Positions 29,644 to 38,613 of a stretch of DNA of 64,000 bases are shown piece after piece. How positions within the stretch are numbered: position 1 is the stretch's first letter; each line of letters begins with the position of its first letter. Origin of the DNA: Solibacillus sp. FSL R7-0668 (GTDB lineage: Bacteria > Bacillota > Bacilli > Bacillales_A > Planococcaceae); the NCBI RefSeq assembly GCF_038006205.1, contig NZ_JBBOUU010000001.1, positions 1,056,001 through 1,120,000 of the forward strand, in the 5' to 3' direction. A program made the position numbers and the translations under genes. The notes beneath the pieces are model-generated. The model saw nothing but the letters and a program-made list of their open reading frames with translations. It was not told the origin of the DNA and did no database searches.

Positions 29644-29971
29644 TTCTTTTGATTATTGAAGGGAATCATCATAGGTGGCAAGCGTCGCCTATGATGATTT
29701 TGTGATTTAATGGGTGATTCTTAAAATTCTGAAAAAAGTGCTATTTGGATAGGGCATGCTGTTTATAAGATTGATAGACGAAAATGTAAGCGTTCTATTT
29801 TAAAGGGAATGTTCAATTTTACTCGAATAATACTAAATTAATAGATAAAAGGTTTTTCAGATGTGGACTTTCTTAGGAGATTCTATTTTTCCCCACTACA
29901 AAGACCTTTCATGTGTTAATTTTAAACTAATACTAATTTATAATTTTAAATAGCCTAAAGGAGTGAATTGA
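29644..29971 (+). other. Gap between nupN and nupO
   Basis: This 328-base stretch holds the hairpin at 29664-29699 and AT-rich DNA with a possible promoter, TTCAAT (29812-29817), a 16-bp spacer and TAAATT (29834-29839). A second weak match begins with TTGATA at 29771. No open reading frame with a ribosome site is seen. The gap suggests separate control of the transporter core from its binding protein. Confidence 0.45.
29664..29706 (+). terminator. Strong hairpin between nupN and nupO
   Basis: A perfect 12-bp stem (29664-29675 with 29688-29699) extended inward by TGGC/GTCG with wobbles around an AAGC loop, followed by TTTTG. It is a probable intrinsic terminator, perhaps partial. Confidence 0.8.
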
Positions 29972-31504
29972 GTGGAACATGTGATTGAGATGCTTGGAAT
30001 CCGTAAAGAATTCGGGAACTTCGTAGCAAATAACAATATCACCCTCCAATTAAAAAAAGGCGAAATTCATGCACTACTTGGTGAAAACGGTGCAGGTAAG
30101 TCGACTTTAATGAACGTACTTTTCGGTCTCTATCAACCAGAGGGTGGAGAAATAAAGGTGCGCGGGAAAGTAGAAAAAATTACAGACCCAAATAAAGCAA
30201 ATGATTTAGGAATCGGGATGGTTCACCAACATTTTATGTTAGTGGAAAACTTCACGGTGACAGAAAACATCATTTTAGGTAGTGAACCAACAAAATTTGG
30301 TTCAATCAACATTAAGGATGCCGCAAAGAAAATTGCAGATTTATCGAAAAAGTACAATTTAGACGTCGATCCATACGCAAAAATTGAAGATATTTCGGTT
30401 GGGATGCAGCAGCGTGTAGAAATTTTAAAAACGTTATACCGCGGTGCAGAAATTTTAATTTTCGATGAGCCTACAGCATCATTAACACCACAAGAAATTA
30501 CAGAATTAATGTCGATTTTAAGACTTCTAATTAAAGAAGGAAAATCGATTATCATTATTACACACAAATTAAAAGAAATTATGGAAGTTTCTGACCGTGT
30601 AACCATTATTCGTAAAGGGGAAGGGATTGGTACAGTCGTGACGGCTGAAACAAGCCCAGAACAGCTTGCGGAATTAATGGTCGGACGCCAAGTGGAGTTT
30701 AAAACTGAAAAAACAGAGGCGCACCCAACAGAAGAAATTTTATCGATTGAAAACCTAGTCGTGACGGATTACCGTAATATTGAAAAGGTAAAAGGTTTAA
30801 ATTTATCGGTACGTCGTGGTGAAATCGTAGGGATTGCAGGGATCGATGGCAATGGTCAATCCGAGTTAATCGAAGCGATTACCGGTCTTCGCAAAATTAA
30901 GAGCGGTAAAGTCGTATTAAGCGGAAAAGATATTACAGGCTTAAAGCCACGTGAAATTACGGAAACGGGCTTAGGACATATCCCACAAGACCGTCATAAG
31001 CATGGGCTAGTACTTGATTTCCCGATTGGCCATAATATTGCACTCCAAACGTATTATAAGGAGCCGATTTCAAAAGGCTTTATAATGGATTATAAAAAGG
31101 TCAATGAAAAAGCGCGTCAAGTGATGGAAGAGTTTGATGTTCGAACAGGTCAAGGTGAAATGACTCCTGCACGCGCATTATCCGGTGGTAACCAACAAAA
31201 AGCGATTATTGGTCGTGAAGTGGACCGTGACCCAGACCTATTAATTGCAGCACTTCCAACACGCGGACTTGATGTAGGGGCGATTGAGTTCATTCATTCA
31301 CGCTTAATCGAGCAACGCGATAAAGGAAAAGCAGTTTTATTAATTTCATTCGAATTGGATGAGGTTATGAACGTTTCAGACCGTATTGCTGTTATTTATG
31401 ATGGCTCAATTATTGATACAGTTGATCCAAAAGAAACAACTGAACAAGAGCTAGGTTTATTAATGGCCGGCGAAGAGCGTAAGAAGAAGGAGGGGAACGA
31501 ATAA
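29972..31504 (+). CDS. nupO: Nucleoside ABC transporter, ATP-binding protein
   Basis: Double-ABC ATPase of 510 residues in the RbsA-like class that energises BMP-type nucleoside uptake. The first cassette has a full Walker A, GENGAGKST, at 37-45. The second has the degenerate GIDGNGQSE in place of a P-loop and a signature ALSGGNQQK, a pattern normal for this class. GTG at 29972 follows AAAGGAGTGA. nupP begins on the last base of its stop codon. Confidence 0.94.
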   Translation: MEHVIEMLGIRKEFGNFVANNNITLQLKKGEIHALLGENGAGKSTLMNVLFGLYQPEGGEIKVRGKVEKITDPNKANDLGIGMVHQHFMLVENFTVTENIILGSEPTKFGSINIKDAAKKIADLSKKYNLDVDPYAKIEDISVGMQQRVEILKTLYRGAEILIFDEPTASLTPQEITELMSILRLLIKEGKSIIIITHKLKEIMEVSDRVTIIRKGEGIGTVVTAETSPEQLAELMVGRQVEFKTEKTEAHPTEEILSIENLVVTDYRNIEKVKGLNLSVRRGEIVGIAGIDGNGQSELIEAITGLRKIKSGKVVLSGKDITGLKPREITETGLGHIPQDRHKHGLVLDFPIGHNIALQTYYKEPISKGFIMDYKKVNEKARQVMEEFDVRTGQGEMTPARALSGGNQQKAIIGREVDRDPDLLIAALPTRGLDVGAIEFIHSRLIEQRDKGKAVLLISFELDEVMNVSDRIAVIYDGSIIDTVDPKETTEQELGLLMAGEERKKKEGNE

Positions 31505-32553
31505 TGTCTAATCGCGCAATCAATATACTCGTTCCTGTTATTTCCGTTATTTTAGGTTTACTAGTTGGTGGCATCGTTATGATTGTCAGTGGCTATAATG
31601 CTGTAGACGGATACATTGCGCTATGGAACGGGATTTTTGGGGATGCGTATTCAATCGGGAATACGATTCGTCAAATTACACCCTATATTTTATCCGGTCT
31701 TGCAGTAGCGTTTGCATTCCGTACAGGCTTATTTAATATCGGGGTTGAAGGACAATTATTAATGGGGTGGGTTGCCGCAGCATACGTTGGTTATGCAATT
31801 GAGGGCTTACCACGTATCATTCACTTACCGTTAGCTTTACTTGCAGCGGCAGCAGCGGGTGCTTTCTGGGCATTTATTGTTGGTTATTTAAAGGCCAAGC
31901 TTCATGTCCATGAAGTAATTGCTTCCATCATGTTAAACTATACAGCACTCTATTTAACAAATGCAGTCATTAAGTCATTATCCGACGGTGGCTTCAAAAC
32001 ACCAACAGTTTTAGAGTCAGCAACATTACGTAATCAATGGCTACGTGAGTTAACAGACAACTCAAGCTTGCACTTAGGGATTATTGTGGCGATTTTAATG
32101 GTATTTATTATGTGGTTCATACTTGAAAAAACGACACGCGGTTATGAGCTAAAGGCAGTAGGTTTCAATAAAAATGCTGCTGAATATGCAGGGATGAATG
32201 TTAAGAGAAACATCATTTTAGCGATGACGATTTCGGGTGTTTTCGCCGGTCTTGCTGGTGCCATGGAAGCGCTTGGTACTTACCAAAACGCCTCTATTAA
32301 AGCCGTTCAATCAGGTATCGGTTTTGATGGGATTGCAGTAGCCTTACTTGGTGCTAATAACCCGATTGGTGTATTCTTTGGGGCATCGTTATTTGGTTCT
32401 TTAAAATACGGCGCTTTAAATATGCCAAACGCAGCTGGCATTCCAGAAGAAATCGTCTCTATTATTATTGCGGTAATTATTATATTCGTAGCTTCTGGCT
32501 ATATTTTACGCGTTGGTTTAGAGAAATTTGGAAAGAAAAAGGAGGGCAAGTAA
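31504..32553 (+). CDS. nupP: Nucleoside ABC transporter, permease
   Basis: Membrane protein of 349 residues with about eight to ten hydrophobic segments in the BPD_transp_2 (LivH/RbsC-like) fold. Family sequence includes FRTGLFNIGVEGQLLMG and GYELKAVGFN-KNAAEYAGM. It pairs with NupQ to form the channel. It overlaps the nupO stop by one base and is followed one base later by nupQ; coupling is tight. Confidence 0.93.
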   Translation: MSNRAINILVPVISVILGLLVGGIVMIVSGYNAVDGYIALWNGIFGDAYSIGNTIRQITPYILSGLAVAFAFRTGLFNIGVEGQLLMGWVAAAYVGYAIEGLPRIIHLPLALLAAAAAGAFWAFIVGYLKAKLHVHEVIASIMLNYTALYLTNAVIKSLSDGGFKTPTVLESATLRNQWLRELTDNSSLHLGIIVAILMVFIMWFILEKTTRGYELKAVGFNKNAAEYAGMNVKRNIILAMTISGVFAGLAGAMEALGTYQNASIKAVQSGIGFDGIAVALLGANNPIGVFFGASLFGSLKYGALNMPNAAGIPEEIVSIIIAVIIIFVASGYILRVGLEKFGKKKEGK

Positions 32554-32554
32554 C

Positions 32555-33514
32555 ATGAGCTTTTTAGAAGTGTTATACTTTATCGTCCCTTCTGCTCTAC
32601 TTTATGCAACACCACTTATTTTAACAGGTACTGGCGCATTATTTTCTGAGCGTGCTGGGATCATCGGTCTTGGTGTTGAAGGTTTAATGATTGTTGGTGC
32701 GTTTACAGGGATTTATGTAAACTTAGAGTATTATGATCAATTCGGTCGTGGGGTCATTTGGGTAGCCTTATTAGCAGCGCTTGTTGCAGGTGCGATTTTC
32801 TCATTAATCATCGCAGTTGCAGCGGTTACATTCCGCGCAGACCAAACGGTTACAGGGGTAGCAGTCAACCTGTTAGCAGCAGCCATTACAGTATTCCTAG
32901 TAAAATTAATTTATGATAAAGGTCAAACGGACATGATTCAAGCGCCAATTCGTCGTTTTGAAGTGCCGTATTTATCAGATATTCCGTTCTTCGGTAAACT
33001 ATTATTTCATGATGTGTATGCAACAACGATTATTGCGTTCATCGTAGCAATTGGTGCTTGGTACATTTTATTCAAAACGCCATTTGGTTTACGTATTCGC
33101 GCAGTTGGGGAACATCCAATGGCAGCAGATACAATGGGTGTAAACGTAGCGAAAATGCGTTATATCGCGGTTATGATTTCGGGTGCATTAGCAGCAGTTG
33201 GGGGTGCGTCATTAGCAATGACTGTATCTAATGACTTCTCTGCTTCAACAATTGCCGGTCAAGGGTTCATTGCAATCGCGGCGATGATTTTCGGTAAATG
33301 GCATCCACTTGGTACATTAGGTGCCGCGCTATTCTTCGGTTTAGCACAAACACTAAGTATCGCAGGCGGGAATATTCCATATATTCAGGACATCCCACCG
33401 GTCATTCTACAAGTGTTACCATATGTATTAACGATTTTTGCATTAGCAGGCTTCATTGGTAAGGCGGTAGCACCAAAAGCATCCGGTCTACCATATATTA
33501 AAGGGAAGCGCTAA
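32555..33514 (+). CDS. nupQ: Nucleoside ABC transporter, permease
   Basis: Second permease of the NupNOPQ importer, with 319 residues as in B. subtilis. Characteristic segments are SERAGIIGLGVEGLMI, PFGLRIRAVGEHPMAADTMG and GQGFIAIAAMIFGKWHP. ATG at 32555 is chosen because GGAGG stands 9-10 bases before it, inside the end of nupP; an upstream in-frame start has no such site. A terminator follows. Confidence 0.93.
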   Translation: MSFLEVLYFIVPSALLYATPLILTGTGALFSERAGIIGLGVEGLMIVGAFTGIYVNLEYYDQFGRGVIWVALLAALVAGAIFSLIIAVAAVTFRADQTVTGVAVNLLAAAITVFLVKLIYDKGQTDMIQAPIRRFEVPYLSDIPFFGKLLFHDVYATTIIAFIVAIGAWYILFKTPFGLRIRAVGEHPMAADTMGVNVAKMRYIAVMISGALAAVGGASLAMTVSNDFSASTIAGQGFIAIAAMIFGKWHPLGTLGAALFFGLAQTLSIAGGNIPYIQDIPPVILQVLPYVLTIFALAGFIGKAVAPKASGLPYIKGKR

Positions 33515-33525
33515 AAATGAATTTC

Positions 33526-33562
33526 AAGCCTCTGTACACATTCGATGTGCGGAGGCTTTTAG
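33526..33562 (+). terminator. Intrinsic terminator after nupQ
   Basis: AAGCCTC (33526-33532) pairs with GAGGCTT (33552-33558), and an inner CACA/TGTG stem (33537-33540 with 33546-33549) is separated by a small internal loop. A T-run follows. Confidence 0.8.
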
Positions 33563-33814
33563 TTTTCTATAGTTATGAGAAAAGGACTAAGAATGCGTGT
33601 AATTTTAAAAATATTTTGAATTAAAATCAATACATATCCCACCTTTTTTTTAGTATGAATTTTTAAAAAACCTAATTTCCTTTAGTGTTGAGCCAAACTA
33701 GCAGGTCGCTTCTCAAGATGGAGAATATTTATTACGCAAAGCGCCATACTAAAACAAAAAACAGATGGATTTCATGGTTTTCTTGCCGATTTCGACCACT
33801 TTTGGATAATAATT

Positions 33815-33844
33815 TTGCAAAAAACGATTGAACACATGTATAGT
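33815..33844 (+). promoter_or_regulatory. Sigma-A promoter for ymfF-ymfH-ymfI
   Basis: TTGCAA (33815-33820), an 18-bp spacer and TATAGT (33839-33844), about 40 bases before the TTG start of ymfF. Confidence 0.6.
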
Positions 33845-33885
33845 AGAAGAAGAATGATTTCATTAGGTAGTCAGGAGGAGTTTTT

Positions 33886-35148
33886 TTGTTTTTAACGACA
33901 GAAATTGCGAAAGGTGTTTCGCTTCATATACGACAAACGGCTCAATTTAAAACGGTCAATTTTTCAATTAAATGGAGAGCCCCACTTTCTGAAAAAGCCG
34001 CATCGGAGCGTACGGTGCTTTCAAATGTTTTACAGCATAGTAATGAAAAGTTTCCGACATCAGCAAGTTATCGAAGCTATTTAGATGAGCTATTTGGCAC
34101 AGTATTATACTTTGACACAACAAAGCGTGGCGCGGAGCATACGCTTTTATTCAATGTGGAAACCGTAAATGATCAATATCTATCGCACGGAAATGTATTG
34201 CAAGAGGTCATTGAATTAATGCATGAAGCTATTTTTAAACCAAATTTTGAACAGGGTCAATTTAAAGAAGCTATTGTAGAGCGCGAAAAAAATATGGTTG
34301 TGCAGCGTATTCAATCAGTATTTGATGACAAATCACGCTATGCGCAAAAGCGTTTAACGGAAATTTTACGACCTCATTCACCGGCTTCTATTTCAGCGAA
34401 CGGTACGATTGGTGATGTCAAAGCCATTACACCTGCCTCATTAACAAAAACATATGAAGACATGCTTAAAAACGACATTATCGACATTTATGTAGTAGGG
34501 GATATCGATGTAGAAGAAATGACAGCCAAGATTAAAGAAGCCCTACCATTTACAGATCGTGGAAACATTGATTTACCAAAAGTACCTGCATTTAACGATC
34601 AAGTACAACAATATACAAAAGAAACGCAAGAAATGAAGCAAGGAAAGCTGCATATCGGTTATTCCACACCTGTGTACTTTGGCGATGAAGATTTTGCGAA
34701 GATGCAAATTTTCAACGGAATTTTCGGTGGCTATGCCCATTCGAAAATATTTATGAATGTGCGTGAAAAAGAAAGTTTAGCGTATTATGCCTCAAGCTCG
34801 TATTCTTCACATTATGGTTTGGTATTTGTTATATCAGGTATTGAACCGACAAATGAAGAAAAAGCACGCTTAGTCATTGCAGAACAATTAACATCGATTC
34901 AAAATGGAGAAATTACCGATTTAGAGCTAGCGCAAACAAAAGCAATGCTCATCAATCAATTAAAGGAAGCCTTGGATTCTTCACGCGGACAAATTGAAAT
35001 TTTCGATCAATACAAAGCACTACCCGAGCCATTTGCATTAGACACATGGGTGACGCGCTGGTCGAATGTCACAAAGCAAGATGTACAACAAATGGCACAG
35101 CAAATTGAATTACAAGCAACGTATTTCTTATGCGGTAAGGAGGACTAA
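33886..35148 (+). CDS. ymfF: M16-like protein YmfF, EF-P modification-associated
   Basis: A 420-residue M16 peptidase homologue without the HxxEH zinc motif (the matching stretch reads SNVLQHSNEKF), so it is probably the non-catalytic half of a pair with YmfH. RSYLDELFGTVL and KIFMNVREKESLAYYASSS are family features. Homologues are annotated as associated with the 5-aminopentanol modification of elongation factor P; their biochemical step is unclear. TTG at 33886 has a CAGGAGGAG ribosome site. ymfH follows after four bases. Confidence 0.88.
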   Translation: MFLTTEIAKGVSLHIRQTAQFKTVNFSIKWRAPLSEKAASERTVLSNVLQHSNEKFPTSASYRSYLDELFGTVLYFDTTKRGAEHTLLFNVETVNDQYLSHGNVLQEVIELMHEAIFKPNFEQGQFKEAIVEREKNMVVQRIQSVFDDKSRYAQKRLTEILRPHSPASISANGTIGDVKAITPASLTKTYEDMLKNDIIDIYVVGDIDVEEMTAKIKEALPFTDRGNIDLPKVPAFNDQVQQYTKETQEMKQGKLHIGYSTPVYFGDEDFAKMQIFNGIFGGYAHSKIFMNVREKESLAYYASSSYSSHYGLVFVISGIEPTNEEKARLVIAEQLTSIQNGEITDLELAQTKAMLINQLKEALDSSRGQIEIFDQYKALPEPFALDTWVTRWSNVTKQDVQQMAQQIELQATYFLCGKED

Positions 35149-35152
35149 GCAC

Positions 35153-36454
35153 GTGCAAACGATTGAATTTAAACAACTAGATGAAACACTTTATTATAAA
35201 AAATTACCGAATGGCTTAGATGTGTACATTTTGCCGAAAAAAGGCTTTTCTAAAACATTTGTGACGTTTACAACAAAGTATGGCTCAATTGACCGTACAT
35301 TTGTGCCAATTGGTGAAACGGAAGCGATTACCGTTCCAGACGGGATTGCGCATTTTTTAGAGCATAAAATGTTCGAAAAAGAAGATGGTGACGTGTTCCA
35401 AAAGTTTAGTGAGGTTGGTGCACAGGCCAATGCCTTTACATCTTTTACACGTACAGCCTATTTGTTCTCTTCGACGGATCATATTTATAAAAGCACGGAA
35501 ACCTTATTAAATTTCGTGCAGGAACCGTATTTCACAGAAGAAACGGTTAACAAGGAAAAGGGGATTATCGGTCAGGAAATTACAATGTACGACGATTCTC
35601 CTGATTGGCGCTTATACTTTGGTGCAATTGAAAATATGTACCACAATCATCCGGTAAAAATCGACATCGCTGGAACGATTGACACGATTGATGGCATTAC
35701 AGCGGAGCATTTATATACGTGCTACAATACGTTTTACCACCCATCTAATATGCTGCTATTTGTCATTGGCGCAGTAGATCCAGCAGAAATGATGACATTT
35801 ATCCAAAACAATCAAAACGAAAAAACATTCCCAGAAGCGACACCATTAACGCGCCTATTTGATGAAGAACCATCAAATGTAGCGATAAAAGAACGTGTAC
35901 TTCATATGGATGTCCAAAAACCAAAAGTTTATGTAGGATTAAAGGCAAAAGAAGTGAATTTAAGTGGCGAGGCGATGCTTAAACATGAGCTCTCAGTACA
36001 AATTGCATTAGAATGCTTATTTGGTCGTGCTTCACAGTTTTATACCCATATGTATGATAACGGCTTAATCGATGAATCTTACGGCTATGATTTCTCACTC
36101 GAAAACGGTTATGGTTTTGCATTAATTGGTTCAGATTCTGAGCAACCTGAACAGCTTGTGGAAGGAATTAAAGCAAAATTAGCGCAAGCCGAAAATGCAA
36201 GTGTATTTACAGCGGAAGACGTAGAACGTATTAAACGTAAAAAAATTGGCTTCTTCCTACGTGCATTAAACTCAATAGAATTTATCGCTAATCAATTTAC
36301 ACGTTATAAATTTAATGAGATGAACCTATTCGACGTGGTACCTGTATTAGAAACGATTACAGTTGAAGATATTGCACAAGCATTCCAATCTATACAAGGT
36401 GAAGAGCAACAAACGGTATTCCAAATTTTACCGATAAGTGAGCGCAAAGCATAA
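35153..36454 (+). CDS. ymfH: M16-family zinc protease YmfH, EF-P modification-associated
   Basis: Active-type partner of YmfF with the intact inverted zinc motif HFLEH at residues 67-71. It has 433 residues. KMFEKEDGDVFQKF and ANAFTSFTRTAYLFSST follow, as in other M16 chains. GTG at 35153 is chosen because AAGGAGGA stands nine bases upstream, overlapping the ymfF end; the longer frame from 35066 has no ribosome site. Its stop overlaps ymfI by one base. The natural substrate is unknown. Confidence 0.9.
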   Translation: MQTIEFKQLDETLYYKKLPNGLDVYILPKKGFSKTFVTFTTKYGSIDRTFVPIGETEAITVPDGIAHFLEHKMFEKEDGDVFQKFSEVGAQANAFTSFTRTAYLFSSTDHIYKSTETLLNFVQEPYFTEETVNKEKGIIGQEITMYDDSPDWRLYFGAIENMYHNHPVKIDIAGTIDTIDGITAEHLYTCYNTFYHPSNMLLFVIGAVDPAEMMTFIQNNQNEKTFPEATPLTRLFDEEPSNVAIKERVLHMDVQKPKVYVGLKAKEVNLSGEAMLKHELSVQIALECLFGRASQFYTHMYDNGLIDESYGYDFSLENGYGFALIGSDSEQPEQLVEGIKAKLAQAENASVFTAEDVERIKRKKIGFFLRALNSIEFIANQFTRYKFNEMNLFDVVPVLETITVEDIAQAFQSIQGEEQQTVFQILPISERKA

Positions 36455-37182
36455 TGAAAAAATTTGCATTAGTTTGTGGCGCGTCCGGAGCAATAGGTGA
36501 GGAAATTTGCCGCCAACTTGCTCAGGATGGCTGGTCACTCTATTTGCATTACAATGCCAATAAAGAAAAGGTACATCAACTTTATGTGCAATTAGCAGAA
36601 AGTTATCCTCAGCAGGAGTTTATGCCCGTGCAAGCTGATTTTAGCACTGACACAGGGGCCGAGCAGTTAGCAGCGCAAATTTTTTCAGTGAAGGCTATTA
36701 TTTTCGCGAACGGTCATGCCTATTATGGACTTCTTGAAGATACATCAAGTGCGGATATGAACAAACTATGGTGTGTGCATGTACAAAACCCTATGCGCAC
36801 AACGGCTCTCTTAGCAAGCAAATTGCGGGTACATGAAGTAAGCTATGTGCTTGTTGTAGGGTCCATTTGGGGCGATGCTGGCGCGGCGGGTGAAGTGGTC
36901 TATTCGGCAGTCAAAGGGGCGCAACATAGTTTTGTCAAAGCCTATGCACAAGAGGTTGCTTATAATGGCATTCGCGTTAATGCCATTGCACCTGGCTTTA
37001 TTGATACGGTGATGAATGCCAAGCTCGATACCGCCGAGCGTGAAGAATTGGTAAGTCAAATACCGCTCCAAACGTTTGGTGAAACGAGTGATATTGCCAA
37101 TATGGTAGCATTTTATGTGAGCGGCAAGGCTGATTATGTAACAGGGCAAATTATTCGAGTTAATGGTGGTTGGTACATATAA
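36454..37182 (+). CDS. ymfI: Elongation factor P 5-aminopentanone reductase, SDR
   Basis: Short-chain dehydrogenase of 242 residues, known in B. subtilis to reduce 5-aminopentanone to 5-aminopentanol on the loop lysine of EF-P. The cofactor motif GASGAIGEEI begins at residue 9. The catalytic pair is Tyr150 and Lys154 in YSAVKGAQH, and the C-terminus has APGFIDTVMN. It starts on the last base of the ymfH stop, so the three genes form one translationally coupled unit. Confidence 0.9.
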   Translation: MKKFALVCGASGAIGEEICRQLAQDGWSLYLHYNANKEKVHQLYVQLAESYPQQEFMPVQADFSTDTGAEQLAAQIFSVKAIIFANGHAYYGLLEDTSSADMNKLWCVHVQNPMRTTALLASKLRVHEVSYVLVVGSIWGDAGAAGEVVYSAVKGAQHSFVKAYAQEVAYNGIRVNAIAPGFIDTVMNAKLDTAEREELVSQIPLQTFGETSDIANMVAFYVSGKADYVTGQIIRVNGGWYI

Positions 37183-37228
37183 TACTTACTTCTCGTCCAT
37201 ACTAAGTGAACGAGAGGAGGGGAAGTGT

Positions 37229-37486
37229 ATGAGCATATTGCAAAATTGGGAGCAATGGACGAGCTTTTTAGGGCAGCAGGTAACAGATGCAAAGGAAAGT
37301 GGCATGCCGAACAAAATTATTGAGAAGACAGCTGTTCAAATTGGGGAATATTTAGCGAAAAATGTCGATCCGCAAAATGAACAAGAGCGTGTCTTATCCG
37401 ATTTATGGTCTGTCGCTGAAAAAGACGAAAAGCAAGCGTTAGCGAGCTGCGTCATGAAACTTGTTCAACAAAAAACGACACATTAA
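37229..37486 (+). CDS. ymfJ: YmfJ, DUF3243 family protein
   Basis: Small soluble protein of 85 residues, opening MSILQNWEQWTSFLGQQV and containing the AKNVDPQNEQERVL stretch of DUF3243. The function is unknown. ATG at 37229 follows a GAGAGGAGGGG ribosome site; the longer frame that starts inside ymfI has none. It is probably cotranscribed with ymfFHI, since no promoter is seen in the 46-base gap and a terminator follows. Confidence 0.82.
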   Translation: MSILQNWEQWTSFLGQQVTDAKESGMPNKIIEKTAVQIGEYLAKNVDPQNEQERVLSDLWSVAEKDEKQALASCVMKLVQQKTTH

Positions 37487-37496
37487 TTGAATAATC

Positions 37497-37543
37497 AAAA
37501 GAGATGTCACTCACATATTAACAGTGAGCGGCATCTTTTTTAG
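37497..37543 (+). terminator. Intrinsic terminator after ymfJ
   Basis: GATGTCACTCAC (37503-37514) pairs with GTGAGCGGCATC (37524-37535) with one mismatch and one wobble, a 9-base loop and six Ts. Confidence 0.85.
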
Positions 37544-37667
37544 TAAATAAACGAACGCATTTTCGTATTCATTTTTGTGAAAAATCATTTTGCCATTATA
37601 ATTTTTAGAAATAGCTCATTTTTCATTAGAAATTTCAAGAAAACGAACAAAAACAAGGTTTTCTAAC

Positions 37668-37696
37668 TTTTCAATAGGTAGAAAATCCGCTATGAT
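37668..37696 (+). promoter_or_regulatory. Sigma-A promoter for ymfK
   Basis: TTTTCA (37668-37673), a 17-bp spacer and TATGAT (37691-37696). An in-frame ATG at 37692 lies in this -10, which favours the later start at 37746. Confidence 0.65.
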
Positions 37697-37745
37697 GGAA
37701 CTTATAAGAAATAATTACGTTTCTATTATGAGGGGACAGATTAAA

Positions 37746-38543
37746 ATGGGCGAATGGTATTTCGAGTATGAAATTCAAGTGAATCGACCAGGCTTGTTAG
37801 GAGATATTGCATCGTTATTAGGAATGCTACGCGTCAATATCGTATCTATTAATGGTGTAGATGAAGAACATCGTGGGATGCTATTATCGACGGACAATGA
37901 AGAGTCGATCCAGCGTTTCATATCCATCGTTTCGACAATGGAAAACATCAATGTCACTCGATTTCGTCAACCAAAGCTACGCGATCGTTTAGCAATTCGC
38001 CATGGCCATTATATTCCACGTGATGCCGATGAAAAAAATACATTCCGCTTTGTTCGAGATGAGCTCGGCATACTAGTTGATTTTATGGCTGAATTATTTA
38101 AGAAAGAAGGTCATAAGTTAATAGGGATTCGTGGGATGCCTCGTGTAGGAAAGACGGAATCCATCGTAGCAGCAAGTGTCTGTGCCAATAAACGCTGGCT
38201 GTTTATTTCTTCCACAATGATCAAACAAACCGTTCGTAGCTCACTAATGGGAGACGAATTTAATGGTAATAATATTTTTATCTTAGATGGTGCGGTTACG
38301 CGTCGCTCGAATGATGAACGTCACCAACAATTAGTACGTGAAATTATGGGAATGCCAACCATTAAAGTAATTGAACATCCGGATCTTTTTGTCCAGCATT
38401 CATCTTATAAATTAGAGGATTTCGATTATATTATTGAGTTGCGCAATCATCCAGACGAAGAAATTACGTACGAAAGTATTCAAAAAAATGATTTATTTTC
38501 CAATACGAGTGATTTTGGTGGCTTCGGGGGATTTAATGTTTAG
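37746..38543 (+). CDS. ymfK: YmfK, DUF3388 protein: ACT-like domain plus P-loop
   Basis: Conserved protein of 265 residues with no known function. The N-terminal 75 residues look like an ACT domain (NRPGLLGDIASLLGMLRVNI). A Walker A-like GMPRVGKT follows at 130-137 and a Walker B-like NIFILDGA near 175. This suggests a small-molecule-sensing NTPase, which is inference. The C-terminus is glycine-rich (GGFGGF). ATG at 37746 has AGGGGA nine bases upstream. The gene has its own promoter and lies before the rodZ-like ymfM, so it may have a role in envelope control. Confidence 0.8.
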   Translation: MGEWYFEYEIQVNRPGLLGDIASLLGMLRVNIVSINGVDEEHRGMLLSTDNEESIQRFISIVSTMENINVTRFRQPKLRDRLAIRHGHYIPRDADEKNTFRFVRDELGILVDFMAELFKKEGHKLIGIRGMPRVGKTESIVAASVCANKRWLFISSTMIKQTVRSSLMGDEFNGNNIFILDGAVTRRSNDERHQQLVREIMGMPTIKVIEHPDLFVQHSSYKLEDFDYIIELRNHPDEEITYESIQKNDLFSNTSDFGGFGGFNV

Positions 38544-38613
38544 TTCATCGCTAATTTTAACGGCGCTGGTTGTTAAAATAATTTGTTGAATATATTAAAA
38601 GTAGGTGTTTTTT

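Larger units (their letters stand above)
33515..33885 (+). other. Gap between nupQ and ymfF
   Basis: This 371-base stretch begins with the nupQ terminator (33526-33560) and ends with the ymfF promoter (33815-33844) and ribosome site. Between them is AT-rich DNA in which I find only a 5-bp TTCTC/GAGAA inverted repeat near 33711 and no credible gene. Confidence 0.5.
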
